Below, piece after piece: positions 1-8,167 of a DNA stretch of 64,000 nt. The stretch lies in NCBI GenBank assembly GCA_958415625.1, contig CATYZI010000010.1, positions 8,508 to 72,507 of the forward strand, read 5' to 3'. The notes under the pieces were generated by a model that saw nothing but the letters and a program-made list of their open reading frames with translations, was not told where the DNA came from and ran no database searches. How positions within the stretch are numbered: position 1 is the first letter of the stretch; each line of letters begins with the position of its first letter. A program made the position numbers and the translations under genes. The DNA comes from an uncultured Collinsella sp. (GTDB taxonomy: Bacteria; Actinomycetota; Coriobacteriia; Coriobacteriales; Coriobacteriaceae).

Positions 1-283
1 TTTTTGAAGCGATGGCGAGCGTGCGGTCGGTTGCGCTCGATGTGAGATCGTCGGGAACGACAAAGACGTACGAGAAGAAGAAGCACAGCATGACCAAGCC
101 GGCAATGACGACAACGGCCGGAACGGGATTGGGATTATCGGTTAGATCCCAGATGAGCAGCAGGATAAGCAGCGGAACGACAATACCGAGCAAGATGGCT
201 TGAACCACATGCTGAGCGGTACGAAAGACCTTGGTAGAGTTGTAGCTCTTGCCCAGAATCAGCCTATTGAGATCCACCGTCAT
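1..283 (-). CDS. N-terminal part of a membrane protein, probably a sensor histidine kinase (runs off the window)
   Basis: An open frame starts at the ATG complementary to 281-283, preceded by a purine-rich AAGGGG stretch, and stays open to the window edge (94 residues visible). It shows a short basic cytoplasmic start, a hydrophobic helix (about residues 25-45), a short DNPNP loop and a second hydrophobic helix (about 50-70). It then reads PDD-TSSATDRTLAIASK. A two-helix membrane unit followed by a TDRTLAIAS-like segment resembles the start of LytS-type sensor kinases of Coriobacteriia, but no catalytic domain is in view. The kinase assignment is therefore inference from resemblance; the membrane protein call is firm. 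Confidence 0.5.
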   Translation of the reverse strand, partial: MTVDLNRLILGKSYNSTKVFRTAQHVVQAILLGIVVPLLILLLIWDLTDNPNPVPAVVVIAGLVMLCFFFSYVFVVPDDLTSSATDRTLAIASK

Positions 284-315
284 CCCCTTCTTACTGACGC
301 ACCCCATAGCAATAA

Positions 316-337
316 AGAGGGCCGCAAGCGACCCTCT
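316..337 (-). terminator. Rho-independent terminator of the amidohydrolase gene
   Basis: Read on the minus strand, a 10-bp stem (AGAGGGTCGC with GCGGCCCTCT, one G-U pair) and a 2-base loop are followed by TTTATTG. It lies about 60 bases after the amidohydrolase stop codon and before the start of the partial membrane protein gene, so it separates the two transcription units. Confidence 0.65.
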
Positions 338-395
338 CCATTGCATTATGCAATCAAATACTGTGTTTTACATCCAGCCATCGATGAACGGTAGC

Positions 396-1673
396 TTAGG
401 CACTGTACTTGTTTGCCTCGCCGAAGCTGCCGGCTTCGACAATCCAGCCGTCCTTCATGATGACGTCCATGTTGTCGGTGTTGAGCACGTGGATGTCGGC
501 GGCGACGTCACCGTTGACGACCAGCAGGTCGGCGCACTTGCCGGCCTCGATGGAACCGGTCTCGTCCTCGATGTGGCACATCTTGGCACCGTTGAGGGTG
601 GCGCAGGTGATGGTCTCGACCGGGGTGAAGCCGATCTTGTCGACGAACTCGTACATCTCCTCGATGGAGCAGGTGCCGTACGGGGTGACGAAGGAGAAGG
701 AGTCGGAGCCGATCGTCATGACGACGCCGCGCTTCTTGGCCTCGCGCAGGCAGTCGTAGTTGCGCTGCAGCTCCTTCTCGACCAGGGTGCCCTCGTACTT
801 GTCGTGCAGCTCGGGGACGTAGACGGGCGGATAGGTGGCGTACCAGGTGGGCAGGAAGGCGATCGTCGGGGTGAAGAAGGTGCCCTGCTCGGCCATGAGG
901 TCCATGGTGCGCTCATCGATATCGAAACCGTGAATCAGCTGCTCGCAGCCAAAGCGAACGGAATCGTAGGCAGCGGCGTGGTTGTTGTAGCAGTGACTCC
1001 ACACGGGGATGCCGACCATCTTTGCCTCTTCGACCACGGCCTGGATCTCCTCGGAGCAATAGTGCTGGTCGCGACCGGAGTCCCAGCGCCAGATGCCGCC
1101 ACCGGTAGCCCAGATCTTGATGGCATCGGGGTTCTCGCGCAGGCGACGACGGACGGCCTTGCGCAGATCCCAAGGACCATCGACCTGGTCGCCCCAGGGG
1201 TGGGATTCCTTATTGAGCTCCTGGGTGCAGTGGTGGGAGTCACCGTGACCGGCAACGCGGCAGAAGCCGAGGCCGGTAGCCAGAACGCGCGGGCCCTTAA
1301 AGACGCCCTTGTCGATGCAGTCACGGATCTGGATACCAAAGCGGCCGATCTCGCAAACGGTGGTGAGGCCGTGGGTGAGGCAGTCGTAGGCCTGCTTGAC
1401 GGCGACGGCCTGCTTCTCGAGGAGCGGCTGCATGACCCAATCGGTGTCATCGTCGGTCAGGTTGCCCGAGAAGTGCAGGTGGGTGTCGATCAGGCCGGGA
1501 AGGACGGTCTTGCCGGCGGCGTCGATAACCTCAACGCCCTCGGGAAGGTCCTGCATAGCACCGGCGTACTCGATCTTGCCGTTGTCGTCGACGAGAACGA
1601 GGGAGTTCTCGACCGGCTCGGCACCGGTACCGTCGATGAGCTTGCCGCCAACGATTGCATACTTAGTGGACAT
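396..1673 (-). CDS. Metal-dependent amidohydrolase (imidazolonepropionase/prolidase-like)
   Basis: A 425-residue cytosolic amidohydrolase-superfamily enzyme. Visible metal-site signatures are the HxH motif after strand 1 (DTHLHF, about residue 64), a candidate carboxylated lysine (AIKIWATGGG), later histidines (WSHCYN and IHGFDID) and the catalytic Asp in IGSDSF. The C-terminus has the usual small beta-sandwich ending, GSIEAGKCADLLVVNGD. The family hydrolyses C-N bonds in cyclic amides, N-acyl amino acids or Xaa-Pro/Xaa-Arg dipeptides; the exact substrate cannot be read from sequence. The start has a good upstream AAGGAGG. It lies 131 bases after an amino-acid permease in the same direction, so it probably processes what that permease imports. 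Nearby arginine genes make an amino-acid-derived substrate plausible. Confidence 0.8.
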   Translation of the reverse strand: MSTKYAIVGGKLIDGTGAEPVENSLVLVDDNGKIEYAGAMQDLPEGVEVIDAAGKTVLPGLIDTHLHFSGNLTDDDTDWVMQPLLEKQAVAVKQAYDCLTHGLTTVCEIGRFGIQIRDCIDKGVFKGPRVLATGLGFCRVAGHGDSHHCTQELNKESHPWGDQVDGPWDLRKAVRRRLRENPDAIKIWATGGGIWRWDSGRDQHYCSEEIQAVVEEAKMVGIPVWSHCYNNHAAAYDSVRFGCEQLIHGFDIDERTMDLMAEQGTFFTPTIAFLPTWYATYPPVYVPELHDKYEGTLVEKELQRNYDCLREAKKRGVVMTIGSDSFSFVTPYGTCSIEEMYEFVDKIGFTPVETITCATLNGAKMCHIEDETGSIEAGKCADLLVVNGDVAADIHVLNTDNMDVIMKDGWIVEAGSFGEANKYSA

Positions 1674-1755
1674 GGTTCCTCCTTATGGATCCATATAGTG
1701 GGCGAGACCGTGTTGGGTTAAGGCCTCACAAAGCTACCCAAGTGGTGCCGGGTTC

Positions 1756-1784
1756 GGTGCGCGGGAGAGAGGGTCCCGCGCACC
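1756..1784 (-). terminator. Hairpin between permease and amidohydrolase genes
   Basis: Perfect 11-bp inverted repeat (GGTGCGCGGGA and its complement) with a 7-base loop, just downstream of the permease stop. No clear T-run follows, so it may be an attenuating or RNA-stabilising hairpin rather than a full terminator. Confidence 0.4.
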
Positions 1785-1804
1785 CGATCCGCCCCGGCTC
1801 GGCG

Positions 1805-3256
1805 TTACTTTTTGCGGGAATTGGTGAAAGCCATGAGGGCCAGGCCAATAGCCAACCAGCCGATCACGATGCTCCACTCCACCATGTTGAGGGAGGCGGG
1901 AGAGAACGGGACCACGAGCAGGCCGATGATGACGGCGCAGGCAGCGACAGCGAGGCTGATGCCAAACTTGCCGCCGGGCACCTCGTAGGGACGAGGCAGG
2001 TCGGGCTCGGTGAAGCGCATGCGCAGGCAAGCGAGGGCGACCATGCCGCAGGAGAAGATGAAGGCGAGAGCCGACACGTTGGTCAGAGGGATGAGCATGT
2101 TCTTGCCCAGGAACGGACCGATGACGGTGATGACGCCCAGAACGGCGCAGGCGAGCTTGGGAGCGCCGGACTTGGGATCGACCTCGGCGAACTTCTCGGG
2201 CAGCTGGCCCTTGCGGCCCATGGCGAGCATGATGCGGCTCGTGGCGCCGTAGAAGGAGTTCATCGGGCCCATGGGTCCAAGCGTGGCGATGACGAGCATG
2301 GCCAGGTACAGGAGCATGTTGATGCCCTTGAGGCAGGCAAGCGCGGGAACCGGGCTCTTAACAAACTCATGCCAGTCGAGGATGGTGCCGAACGAGTAGA
2401 TGCAGACCATGTAGAAGCCGCCGGCGGCCAGCAGGGCCAGGGAGATGATCTTGCCGAACTTGTTCCAGTTGAGGCCCTCGGCTGCTTCCTCAGCCTGCTG
2501 AGGAATGGTATCGAAGCCGGCGTAGAAGAACGGGGTCAAAACCAGGACCGACACGATGCCGGCGAACAGGCTGGTGCCCTCGGTAGCGGGCTTGCCGCCG
2601 CCAGCACCGGTGACCTGGGAGAACACGGGCATGGCGTGTTCCGGCGAACCGGTGAACAGCGAGACACCCATGGCGAGCAGCATGCCGCAGAGCAGAGCCT
2701 TGGTCAGGAAGGCCTGGAGCTTGGCGGCCGAGCTGGCACCGCGGAAGTTGAGGAAGATGACGTAGACTGCAAAGCCGAGCGCGATTAGCGTCGGGAACAA
2801 GTAAACGTCGGCGCCCAAGATGGTGTAGAGCTTGACGGCGCGCAGCCACTCAAGACCGGGCAGGCTGCCGAACATCTCGGACACGAGGGTCGAAATGGCG
2901 ATGGCCTCCCACGGGCACAGGATGCCGTTGCCCAGGGCCAAAAGCCATCCGGTGATGTAGCTCAGCGTACGGCCAAAGCTACGGTCGACATACTCGACGA
3001 TGCCGCCCGAGATGGGGATAGCAGCCGTGAGCTCACCGAAAACAGCTCCGACGGGCACGAGGAAGATTGCACCCAAGAGGAATGCGATCATAGCGGGAAC
3101 GGGACCGCCGCCCACGACCATCCAGTCGCCGACCTGCAGGACCCAACCGGTACCGATGATGGCACCGAAACCGATGGTGAAGAAGTTCCAGAGCGAAAGC
3201 GTTTTCTTCATGCCGCCGTTACCTTCGACTGCAACTTCTGCGTTCTTGTCCGCCAT
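1805..3256 (-). CDS. APC-family amino acid permease
   Basis: A 483-residue integral membrane transporter with about twelve hydrophobic helices. It begins with a short cytoplasmic tail and then the TLSLWNFFTIGFGAIIGTGW segment, whose helix-1 GxGxIIGTG pattern is the substrate-binding hallmark of the amino acid-polyamine-organocation superfamily. Length fits the family (440-500). The start ATG at 3256 follows a strong AAAGGAGGGG. It is the first gene of a leftward pair with the amidohydrolase, consistent with uptake of an amino acid or derivative that the enzyme then hydrolyses. Specificity is not readable. Confidence 0.85.
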   Translation of the reverse strand: MADKNAEVAVEGNGGMKKTLSLWNFFTIGFGAIIGTGWVLQVGDWMVVGGGPVPAMIAFLLGAIFLVPVGAVFGELTAAIPISGGIVEYVDRSFGRTLSYITGWLLALGNGILCPWEAIAISTLVSEMFGSLPGLEWLRAVKLYTILGADVYLFPTLIALGFAVYVIFLNFRGASSAAKLQAFLTKALLCGMLLAMGVSLFTGSPEHAMPVFSQVTGAGGGKPATEGTSLFAGIVSVLVLTPFFYAGFDTIPQQAEEAAEGLNWNKFGKIISLALLAAGGFYMVCIYSFGTILDWHEFVKSPVPALACLKGINMLLYLAMLVIATLGPMGPMNSFYGATSRIMLAMGRKGQLPEKFAEVDPKSGAPKLACAVLGVITVIGPFLGKNMLIPLTNVSALAFIFSCGMVALACLRMRFTEPDLPRPYEVPGGKFGISLAVAACAVIIGLLVVPFSPASLNMVEWSIVIGWLAIGLALMAFTNSRKK

Positions 3257-3612
3257 TGTTCCCCTCCTTTCCTTATTGACGCCTCTTTGGCGTCACCCCT
3301 TGCGCGGTCTGTTTTGCCGCGCGCTTTTATTTCGTGGCTTTAAGATACGGCCTTGGCACAGCAGCGCCGCTTGTGGCTCGACCGAAGGCAGAACTGCAAA
3401 ACGAGCGGCGCCGTTTTTGGGACGAACGGCGGAAGACGTCATTCGTCTTGGACGCTTTCATCTTGTCTGCTTTTGAATACCTGTTGCCGTGACGCTTGGC
3501 GCGCGGCGCGGCAACGTTCATACCATTTGTCAGGCTTTTGGCGCACATACCCATGTGTCGCGCCTCTTTTTATGTAGGATAGACAAGTTACACATGAGGC
3601 AAGGTGATTCGA
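3257..3612. promoter_or_regulatory. Divergent intergenic region between permease and C39-like peptidase genes
   Basis: About 350 bases with no convincing gene. It must hold the leftward promoter of the permease operon and the rightward promoter of the peptidase gene. A TAGGAT hexamer near 3576 could be the rightward -10. I see no riboswitch-like structure. Confidence 0.4.
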
Positions 3613-4614
3613 ATGGCATATGGATACAATGACGGCGACCAACGGCCACAAAGCGTGCGCCTTGCCGGCCGCACCACGCCAACGCCCAGAAGCACCTCCG
3701 ACAACGACAACCCGCAGCGCCCCCAAGAGCAGCTCGGGGCTTCTTCGCGGCAACAAAGCCGTACCGTGCAGCAGTCAGACCGCATGAGTACGAGCACACG
3801 CCAACGCCAGACCGACACATCGCAGCCACGCCGCTACGATCGCCGTAAGACCGACTACTACGTTAAGCGCTCCTTTTCGCGACCTCAACGCGATCGCGGC
3901 AATTCCGCCCCTCGCCCCGCGTCGCACACCACAAGTCACGCGCTTCCGGCCCGCCGCCTACGCCTTGCGTTTTGCTCCATCGCCGCCTGCCTCGTCTTTG
4001 TGTTTTTGGGATCCTGTATCTCTCACGGATCAGCCGGTCTCGAGCCCACTGCCGAGGACAAGCTGCTTAAAGCTCCCGTCGCACCCGGTTACTCCTTTGC
4101 GTTCTCGGCCCCACGCTCGCAGTGGCAGGCCGGCACCATGCCCCACATCTACCAAATTGACCCCGCATGGTCGGAGCTGCCCTATGCCGGTGGCACTATT
4201 CGCGAAAACGCTTGCGGCCCCACTTGCCTCACCATGGTCTATATCTTTAAGACCGGCCATACCGATAAGACGCCGGTCGATATATGCGCACTGGCCGAAG
4301 CCGGCAACTACGCCCCCACTGGTGCCACCGAGTGGTCGTTTATGACAGGCGGTGCGTGGCAGCTGGGGCTCAACGGAACACAGCTCTATAACGATCGCGA
4401 ATCGATTACCCAAGCACTTCGCTCGGGTGCGCCCGTCATCGCCGCAGTGCGCCCCGGTACGTTTACCAACGTAGGCCACTACATCGTGCTCTACGGCATC
4501 GACGATGCCAACCAGATTGGCGTCTACGACCCCAACTCGGCTAGCCGCAGCGCCCGCCGCTGGGGCATGGTGGAGGTCCTCAACGAAGTCGAAGCCATGT
4601 GGGCCTACTACTAG
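3613..4614 (+). CDS. Membrane-anchored C39-like (papain-fold) peptidase domain protein
   Basis: A 333-residue protein. The first ~110 residues are polar, rich in Gln, Arg, Ser and Thr, and look disordered. One hydrophobic helix follows (about 116-138, LAFCSIAACLVFVFLGSC), then an extracytoplasmic domain of the peptidase C39_2 type. Candidate catalytic residues are Cys201 in ENACGPTC, His289 in VGHYIVLYG and the Asp in VYDPNS. The N-terminal tail faces the cytosol if the charge rule holds. I chose ATG 3613 because AAGGTG lies six bases upstream; a GTG at 3604 is in frame and cannot be excluded. C39_2 proteins are thought to cleave peptides or bind ligands outside the cell. No ABC transporter is adjacent, so it is not a bacteriocin-processing exporter. 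Confidence 0.75.
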   Translation: MAYGYNDGDQRPQSVRLAGRTTPTPRSTSDNDNPQRPQEQLGASSRQQSRTVQQSDRMSTSTRQRQTDTSQPRRYDRRKTDYYVKRSFSRPQRDRGNSAPRPASHTTSHALPARRLRLAFCSIAACLVFVFLGSCISHGSAGLEPTAEDKLLKAPVAPGYSFAFSAPRSQWQAGTMPHIYQIDPAWSELPYAGGTIRENACGPTCLTMVYIFKTGHTDKTPVDICALAEAGNYAPTGATEWSFMTGGAWQLGLNGTQLYNDRESITQALRSGAPVIAAVRPGTFTNVGHYIVLYGIDDANQIGVYDPNSASRSARRWGMVEVLNEVEAMWAYY

Positions 4615-4692
4615 TCATTGGGGACAGACTTAAATGAGTGGTCATTGGGGACGCTCTTGTTTGACTAGTCATTTAAGAACGTCCCTAATGAC
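4615..4692. repeat. Extragenic palindromic repeat cluster between convergent genes
   Basis: Contains two direct copies of GTCATTGGGGAC separated by AGACTTAAATGAGTG, and an inverted relative (GTCCCTAATGACTAG) after GACTAGTCATTTAAGAAC. The same word family recurs near 19285, 26030, 51956 and 55622, always outside genes and mostly next to gene ends. It can fold into hairpins in both directions. Confidence 0.7.
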
Positions 4693-4703
4693 TAGCTGAA
4701 TAG

Positions 4704-4738
4704 CAAAAGCCCCGCAGTCGGAGCGGACTGCGGGGCTC
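4704..4738 (-). terminator. Terminator of the first arcC
   Basis: Perfect 12-bp stem (AGCCCCGCAGTC with its complement) and six-base loop, followed on the minus strand by TTTTGCT. It lies about 65 bases after the arcC stop codon and is repeated with one base change after the second arcC. Confidence 0.85.
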
Positions 4739-4802
4739 ATGAAGAGAGGCTAGTCTGTGGGCGCTTTGCCTGGCGCCCACGGGAGAGGCAACGGAGTAGG
4801 GG

Positions 4803-5765
4803 CTACTCGTGGATGCGGGTGCCGGAGAGGCCGGCCATGGTCTCGGCGGCCTTGTCCAGGGCGCCGATGATGCAGGTGCGGCCCTTGCGGGAACGGGCGA
4901 ACTTGATGGCGGCGCGGACCTTGGGCTCCATGGAACCCTTGCCGAACTGGCCCTCGTCGGCCAGGCGCTCGGCCTCGTCGGCGGTGAGGTCCTCGAGCTC
5001 CTCCTGGTTGGGCTTGCCGAAGTTGATGGCGACATGCTCGACGGCGGTCAGCAGGAACAGGACGTCGGCGTCGCAGTCCTCGGCCAGCAGCTCGCCGCCC
5101 AGGTCCTTGTCGATAACGGCGGGAACGCCCTTGTAGCAGCCCTTGTTCTCGTAGTCGCGGACGACGGGGATGCCGCCGCCACCGCAGGCGATGACGATGA
5201 ACTCGTTGTCGAGCAGGTTGAGGATGGAGTCAGCCTCGACGATCTTCTTGGGATCGGGGGAGGCGACGACGCGACGCCAGCCGCGGCCGGAATCCTCGAC
5301 GAAGACCTTGGAGGGGTCCTCGGCCATGAACTCCTTGGCCTGCTCCTCGGTGTAGAAGGGGCCGATCGGCTTGGTCGGGTTCTTGAACGCGGGATCGTCC
5401 GGGTCGCACTCGATCTGGGTGACGACGGTTGCGGCGTGCCAACGCTTATAGCGCTTGTGCATCTCGCGGCCGATGCCCTGCTGCAGGTGGTAGCCGATGT
5501 AGCCCTGGGACATGGCGCCGCACTCGGGCAGCGGCATCTCGGGGGTGCCGATGGCATCGTGGGCGGCGGCGAAGGCGTTCTGGATCATGCCGACCTGCGG
5601 GCCGTTGCCGTGGGTGATGATGATCTCGTTGCCCTGCTCGATGAGACCGAGGAGAGCGTGGGCGGTGTTGCTCACGGCCTCGATCTGCTCGACGGGGTTG
5701 TTGCCGAGGGCGTTGCCGCCAAGGGCGACGACAATACGATCGGGCTTTCCGTACGGTTTACTCAT
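4803..5765 (-). CDS. arcC: Carbamate kinase (copy 1)
   Basis: A 320-residue cytosolic enzyme that makes ATP from ADP and carbamoyl phosphate, the last and energy-yielding step of the arginine deiminase pathway. Family marks are the N-terminal VVALGGNALG, the THGNGPQVG motif, the AGGGGIPV-type phosphate loop (VIACGGGGIPVV) and VIDKDLGGELLA. Length is normal (310-320). It is the last gene of the leftward operon, 23 bases after arcB, with only a weak ribosome-binding site. It is almost identical to the copy at 11926-12888: residue 5 is Tyr here and Leu there, and I find no other protein difference. Confidence 0.96.
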   Translation of the reverse strand: MSKPYGKPDRIVVALGGNALGNNPVEQIEAVSNTAHALLGLIEQGNEIIITHGNGPQVGMIQNAFAAAHDAIGTPEMPLPECGAMSQGYIGYHLQQGIGREMHKRYKRWHAATVVTQIECDPDDPAFKNPTKPIGPFYTEEQAKEFMAEDPSKVFVEDSGRGWRRVVASPDPKKIVEADSILNLLDNEFIVIACGGGGIPVVRDYENKGCYKGVPAVIDKDLGGELLAEDCDADVLFLLTAVEHVAINFGKPNQEELEDLTADEAERLADEGQFGKGSMEPKVRAAIKFARSRKGRTCIIGALDKAAETMAGLSGTRIHE

Positions 5766-5788
5766 AGTGTTCGTTCACTTCCCAGCTA

Positions 5789-6796
5789 CTAGCGAAGCGT
5801 CGCGTACATCATGGCCTTAATGGTATGCATGCGGTTCTCGGCCTCCTGGAACACGCGAGACTGCGCGCTCTCAAAGACCTCGTCGGAAACCTCCATCTCG
5901 GTCACGCCGAACTTCTCGGCAATCTCGGCGCCGATGGTGGTCTGCGTATCGTGGAAGCTCGGCAGGCAGTGCATAAAGATGGCGCCGGGGTTTGCCTTGG
6001 CCATGACCTCGGGCGTTACTCGATAGGGAGAGAGAAGATCGATTCGGCTCTTCCACAGCTCCTCAGCCTGGCCCATACCGACCCAAACGTCCGTATAGAT
6101 CACGTCTGCATCCTTGACGCCCTCTTCGATATCCTCAGTGAGCTGGATCGTGCAGCCATTCTGAGCGGCGATCTCCTGGCAGCGCTCAAGAAGCTCGGGA
6201 TCGAAGTGCGTGGCGCCCTCGACATCGCCCTTGGGTCCGCAGGAGCAGAAGTTAATGCCGAGCTTGGCGCAGATAACCATCAGGGAGTCGCTGACGTTGC
6301 CCTGCTCCTTGCCCATATAGGTGAGCTTCATGCCGCGCGTGTCGCCAAACTCCTCACGCATGGTAAGAATATCGGCAAGGGCCTGGGTGGGATGGTACTC
6401 GTTGGTCAGACCGTTCCAGACGGGAACGCCAGCCTTGGCGGCAAGCTCCTCGACGATCGACTGGTCGGAGCCGCGATACTCAATACCGTCATACATGCGA
6501 CCGAGCACGCGGGCGGTATCCTCGATGGACTCTTTCTTGCCCATCTGCGACGAGCCGGGGTCGAGGTAGGTCACGCCCATACCCAGGTCCATACCGCCGA
6601 CCTCGAAGGCACAGCGCGTGCGCGTTGAGGTCTTCTCAAACAGCAGGACAATGTTCTTGCCCTCGAGAAAGCGGTGCGGATAACCGGCGCGCTTCATATC
6701 CTTGAAGTTCTTTGAGAGGTCGAGCATGTACTCGATTTCCTCGGACGTAAAGTCAAGCAGGGTAAGAACGCTTCGACCAGAAAGATTAAGAGCCAT
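5789..6796 (-). CDS. arcB: Ornithine carbamoyltransferase (catabolic)
   Basis: A 335-residue enzyme that phosphorolyses citrulline to ornithine and carbamoyl phosphate in this operon context. Visible motifs are the carbamoyl-phosphate loop STRTRCAFEV (about residue 55), HPTQALAD, DVIYTDVWVGMG, and the ornithine-site HCLPSFHD near residue 270. I start at ATG 6796, which has AAAGGA upstream; an in-frame start further upstream would add a non-conserved leader. It sits between arcA (86 bases upstream) and arcC (23 bases downstream). The direction is inferred to be catabolic from the neighbours; an anabolic role as argF cannot be excluded from sequence alone. Confidence 0.93.
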   Translation of the reverse strand: MALNLSGRSVLTLLDFTSEEIEYMLDLSKNFKDMKRAGYPHRFLEGKNIVLLFEKTSTRTRCAFEVGGMDLGMGVTYLDPGSSQMGKKESIEDTARVLGRMYDGIEYRGSDQSIVEELAAKAGVPVWNGLTNEYHPTQALADILTMREEFGDTRGMKLTYMGKEQGNVSDSLMVICAKLGINFCSCGPKGDVEGATHFDPELLERCQEIAAQNGCTIQLTEDIEEGVKDADVIYTDVWVGMGQAEELWKSRIDLLSPYRVTPEVMAKANPGAIFMHCLPSFHDTQTTIGAEIAEKFGVTEMEVSDEVFESAQSRVFQEAENRMHTIKAMMYATLR

Positions 6797-6881
6797 GATT
6801 TGAGTCCTTTCGGTTGTTGGAACACACAAGGAGGGATGGGCGGCGCAGACCACACGCGCCGCCCAGATACGCTAACGCTGA

Positions 6882-8126
6882 CTAGATTTCCTCACGCCAG
6901 AACGGCATGGTCATGCAACGCGGGCCGCCGCGACCGCGAGAAAGCTCCTCGGAGGGAGCGACGAGCAGCTCGACGCCAGCCTTGTAAAGAGCATCGTTGG
7001 TTACAACGTTGCGCTCATACACGCAGACCTTGCCCGGTGCGACCGCAAGAGTGTTGGAACCATCGTTCCACTGCTCACGGGAAGCCTCGATCGGATCGCC
7101 ACCACCGCACTCAATCATGGTGATATGGTCCATACCCGTCGCAAGCTCGAGGATATGCTGCAGGGTGCCCTCGAGTTCCTCGATATGCACCTCCCCCTCC
7201 GAATCGCCCTTGGTCAGGCGGTAGGCACGAAGCGTCTGGTAGATGCCGGGATAGACCGTGAACTTATCGCGATCGACCTGCGTGCAGACGGTGTCGAGGT
7301 GCATGTAGGCATAGCCGTGCGGAATCTTGATGGCATAGATGTTCTCAATCTCGGCCTCATCGGAACCCCAGAACATATTCTTGGCGAGCTCATCGATGGC
7401 TGCAGTCTGGGTGCGCTCGGAAATACCGATGGCGAGCGTCTTGGCGTTGATGTTGAGGATATCGCCGCCCTCGATATGCCACTCGCTGTTGTGGTCATAC
7501 CAAATGGGGCTACCAGCGTAATCAGGATGGTTACGCAGCACCGTTTCGTAGAAGATTACTTCGCGATTGCGCTGATTCCAGTACATGCGGTTCATGGTAG
7601 CGCCCTTGCCCACGACAGCCAGAGGGTCACGGGAGAAATACGAGGCCGGCATGGGGAACAGCACCATATCGTCAGCCTTCAACTCCTCGCCGTCCATACT
7701 GGCAAGAGAACCGCCGACCTTGGGGATCTCGAGGTCGCGAACGTAGAGGCCGCCCATGGCAGCAAGGACAAACTCCTTGTTGTCCTTAATCGAATCAAGC
7801 TTCTCGACAACGGCCTGGCGAAGGGCCGCGTTGGAGATGCCGGACTCACCCATGAACTTCGTCATGAACTCTGCGCGAGTACCCTCGACTTTGTCAAACG
7901 TCTCAGCGAGCAGCTCTTCCATATAGACGACCTCGGCGCCAGCGCCGCGAAGAAGGTCGGTAAACTGATCGTGCTCTTTCTGGGCATAGTCCAGATAGAA
8001 CGCGTCGTGAATCCAAACGCGGTCGAAATCCTCCGCCTTCATGTTTACAAGATCCATACCGGGGCGATGGACGCACACCTTCTTAAGGGCGCCAATCTCG
8101 CTATGAACGTTCAGTCCTTTGTTCAT
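6882..8126 (-). CDS. arcA: Arginine deiminase
   Basis: A 414-residue amidinotransferase-fold enzyme converting arginine to citrulline and ammonia. Catalytic landmarks are all present: FSRDPLAVV (Asp), WHIEGGD (Glu), MHLDTVC (His and Asp), and the nucleophile Cys404 in GRGGPRCMTMP near the C-terminus, with the preceding Arg399 also kept. A good AAGGAT precedes the start. It lies 41 bases after the transporter gene and upstream of arcB and arcC, the standard order for an ADI operon. The pathway supplies ATP and ammonia under fermentative or acidic conditions. Confidence 0.96.
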   Translation of the reverse strand: MNKGLNVHSEIGALKKVCVHRPGMDLVNMKAEDFDRVWIHDAFYLDYAQKEHDQFTDLLRGAGAEVVYMEELLAETFDKVEGTRAEFMTKFMGESGISNAALRQAVVEKLDSIKDNKEFVLAAMGGLYVRDLEIPKVGGSLASMDGEELKADDMVLFPMPASYFSRDPLAVVGKGATMNRMYWNQRNREVIFYETVLRNHPDYAGSPIWYDHNSEWHIEGGDILNINAKTLAIGISERTQTAAIDELAKNMFWGSDEAEIENIYAIKIPHGYAYMHLDTVCTQVDRDKFTVYPGIYQTLRAYRLTKGDSEGEVHIEELEGTLQHILELATGMDHITMIECGGGDPIEASREQWNDGSNTLAVAPGKVCVYERNVVTNDALYKAGVELLVAPSEELSRGRGGPRCMTMPFWREEI

Positions 8127-8167
8127 CTCTATCCTTCTTTCTTACAACTGTATGTAAGGTTTTGCTT

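Noticed and set aside
249..1721. Long rightward frame opposite the amidohydrolase gene (490 residues)
   Set aside because: It is the antisense shadow of a well-supported gene; it is Val/Asp/Gly-rich as expected for reversed GC-rich codons.
3604..3612. GTG 3604 as the start of the C39-like peptidase gene
   Set aside because: ATG 3613 has a better placed AAGGTG; I treat the GTG as an alternative only.
4809..5792. Long frames opposite both carbamate kinase copies
   Set aside because: Repetitive Val/Gly/Asp/Leu composition typical of antisense frames; duplicated only because the kinase gene is duplicated.
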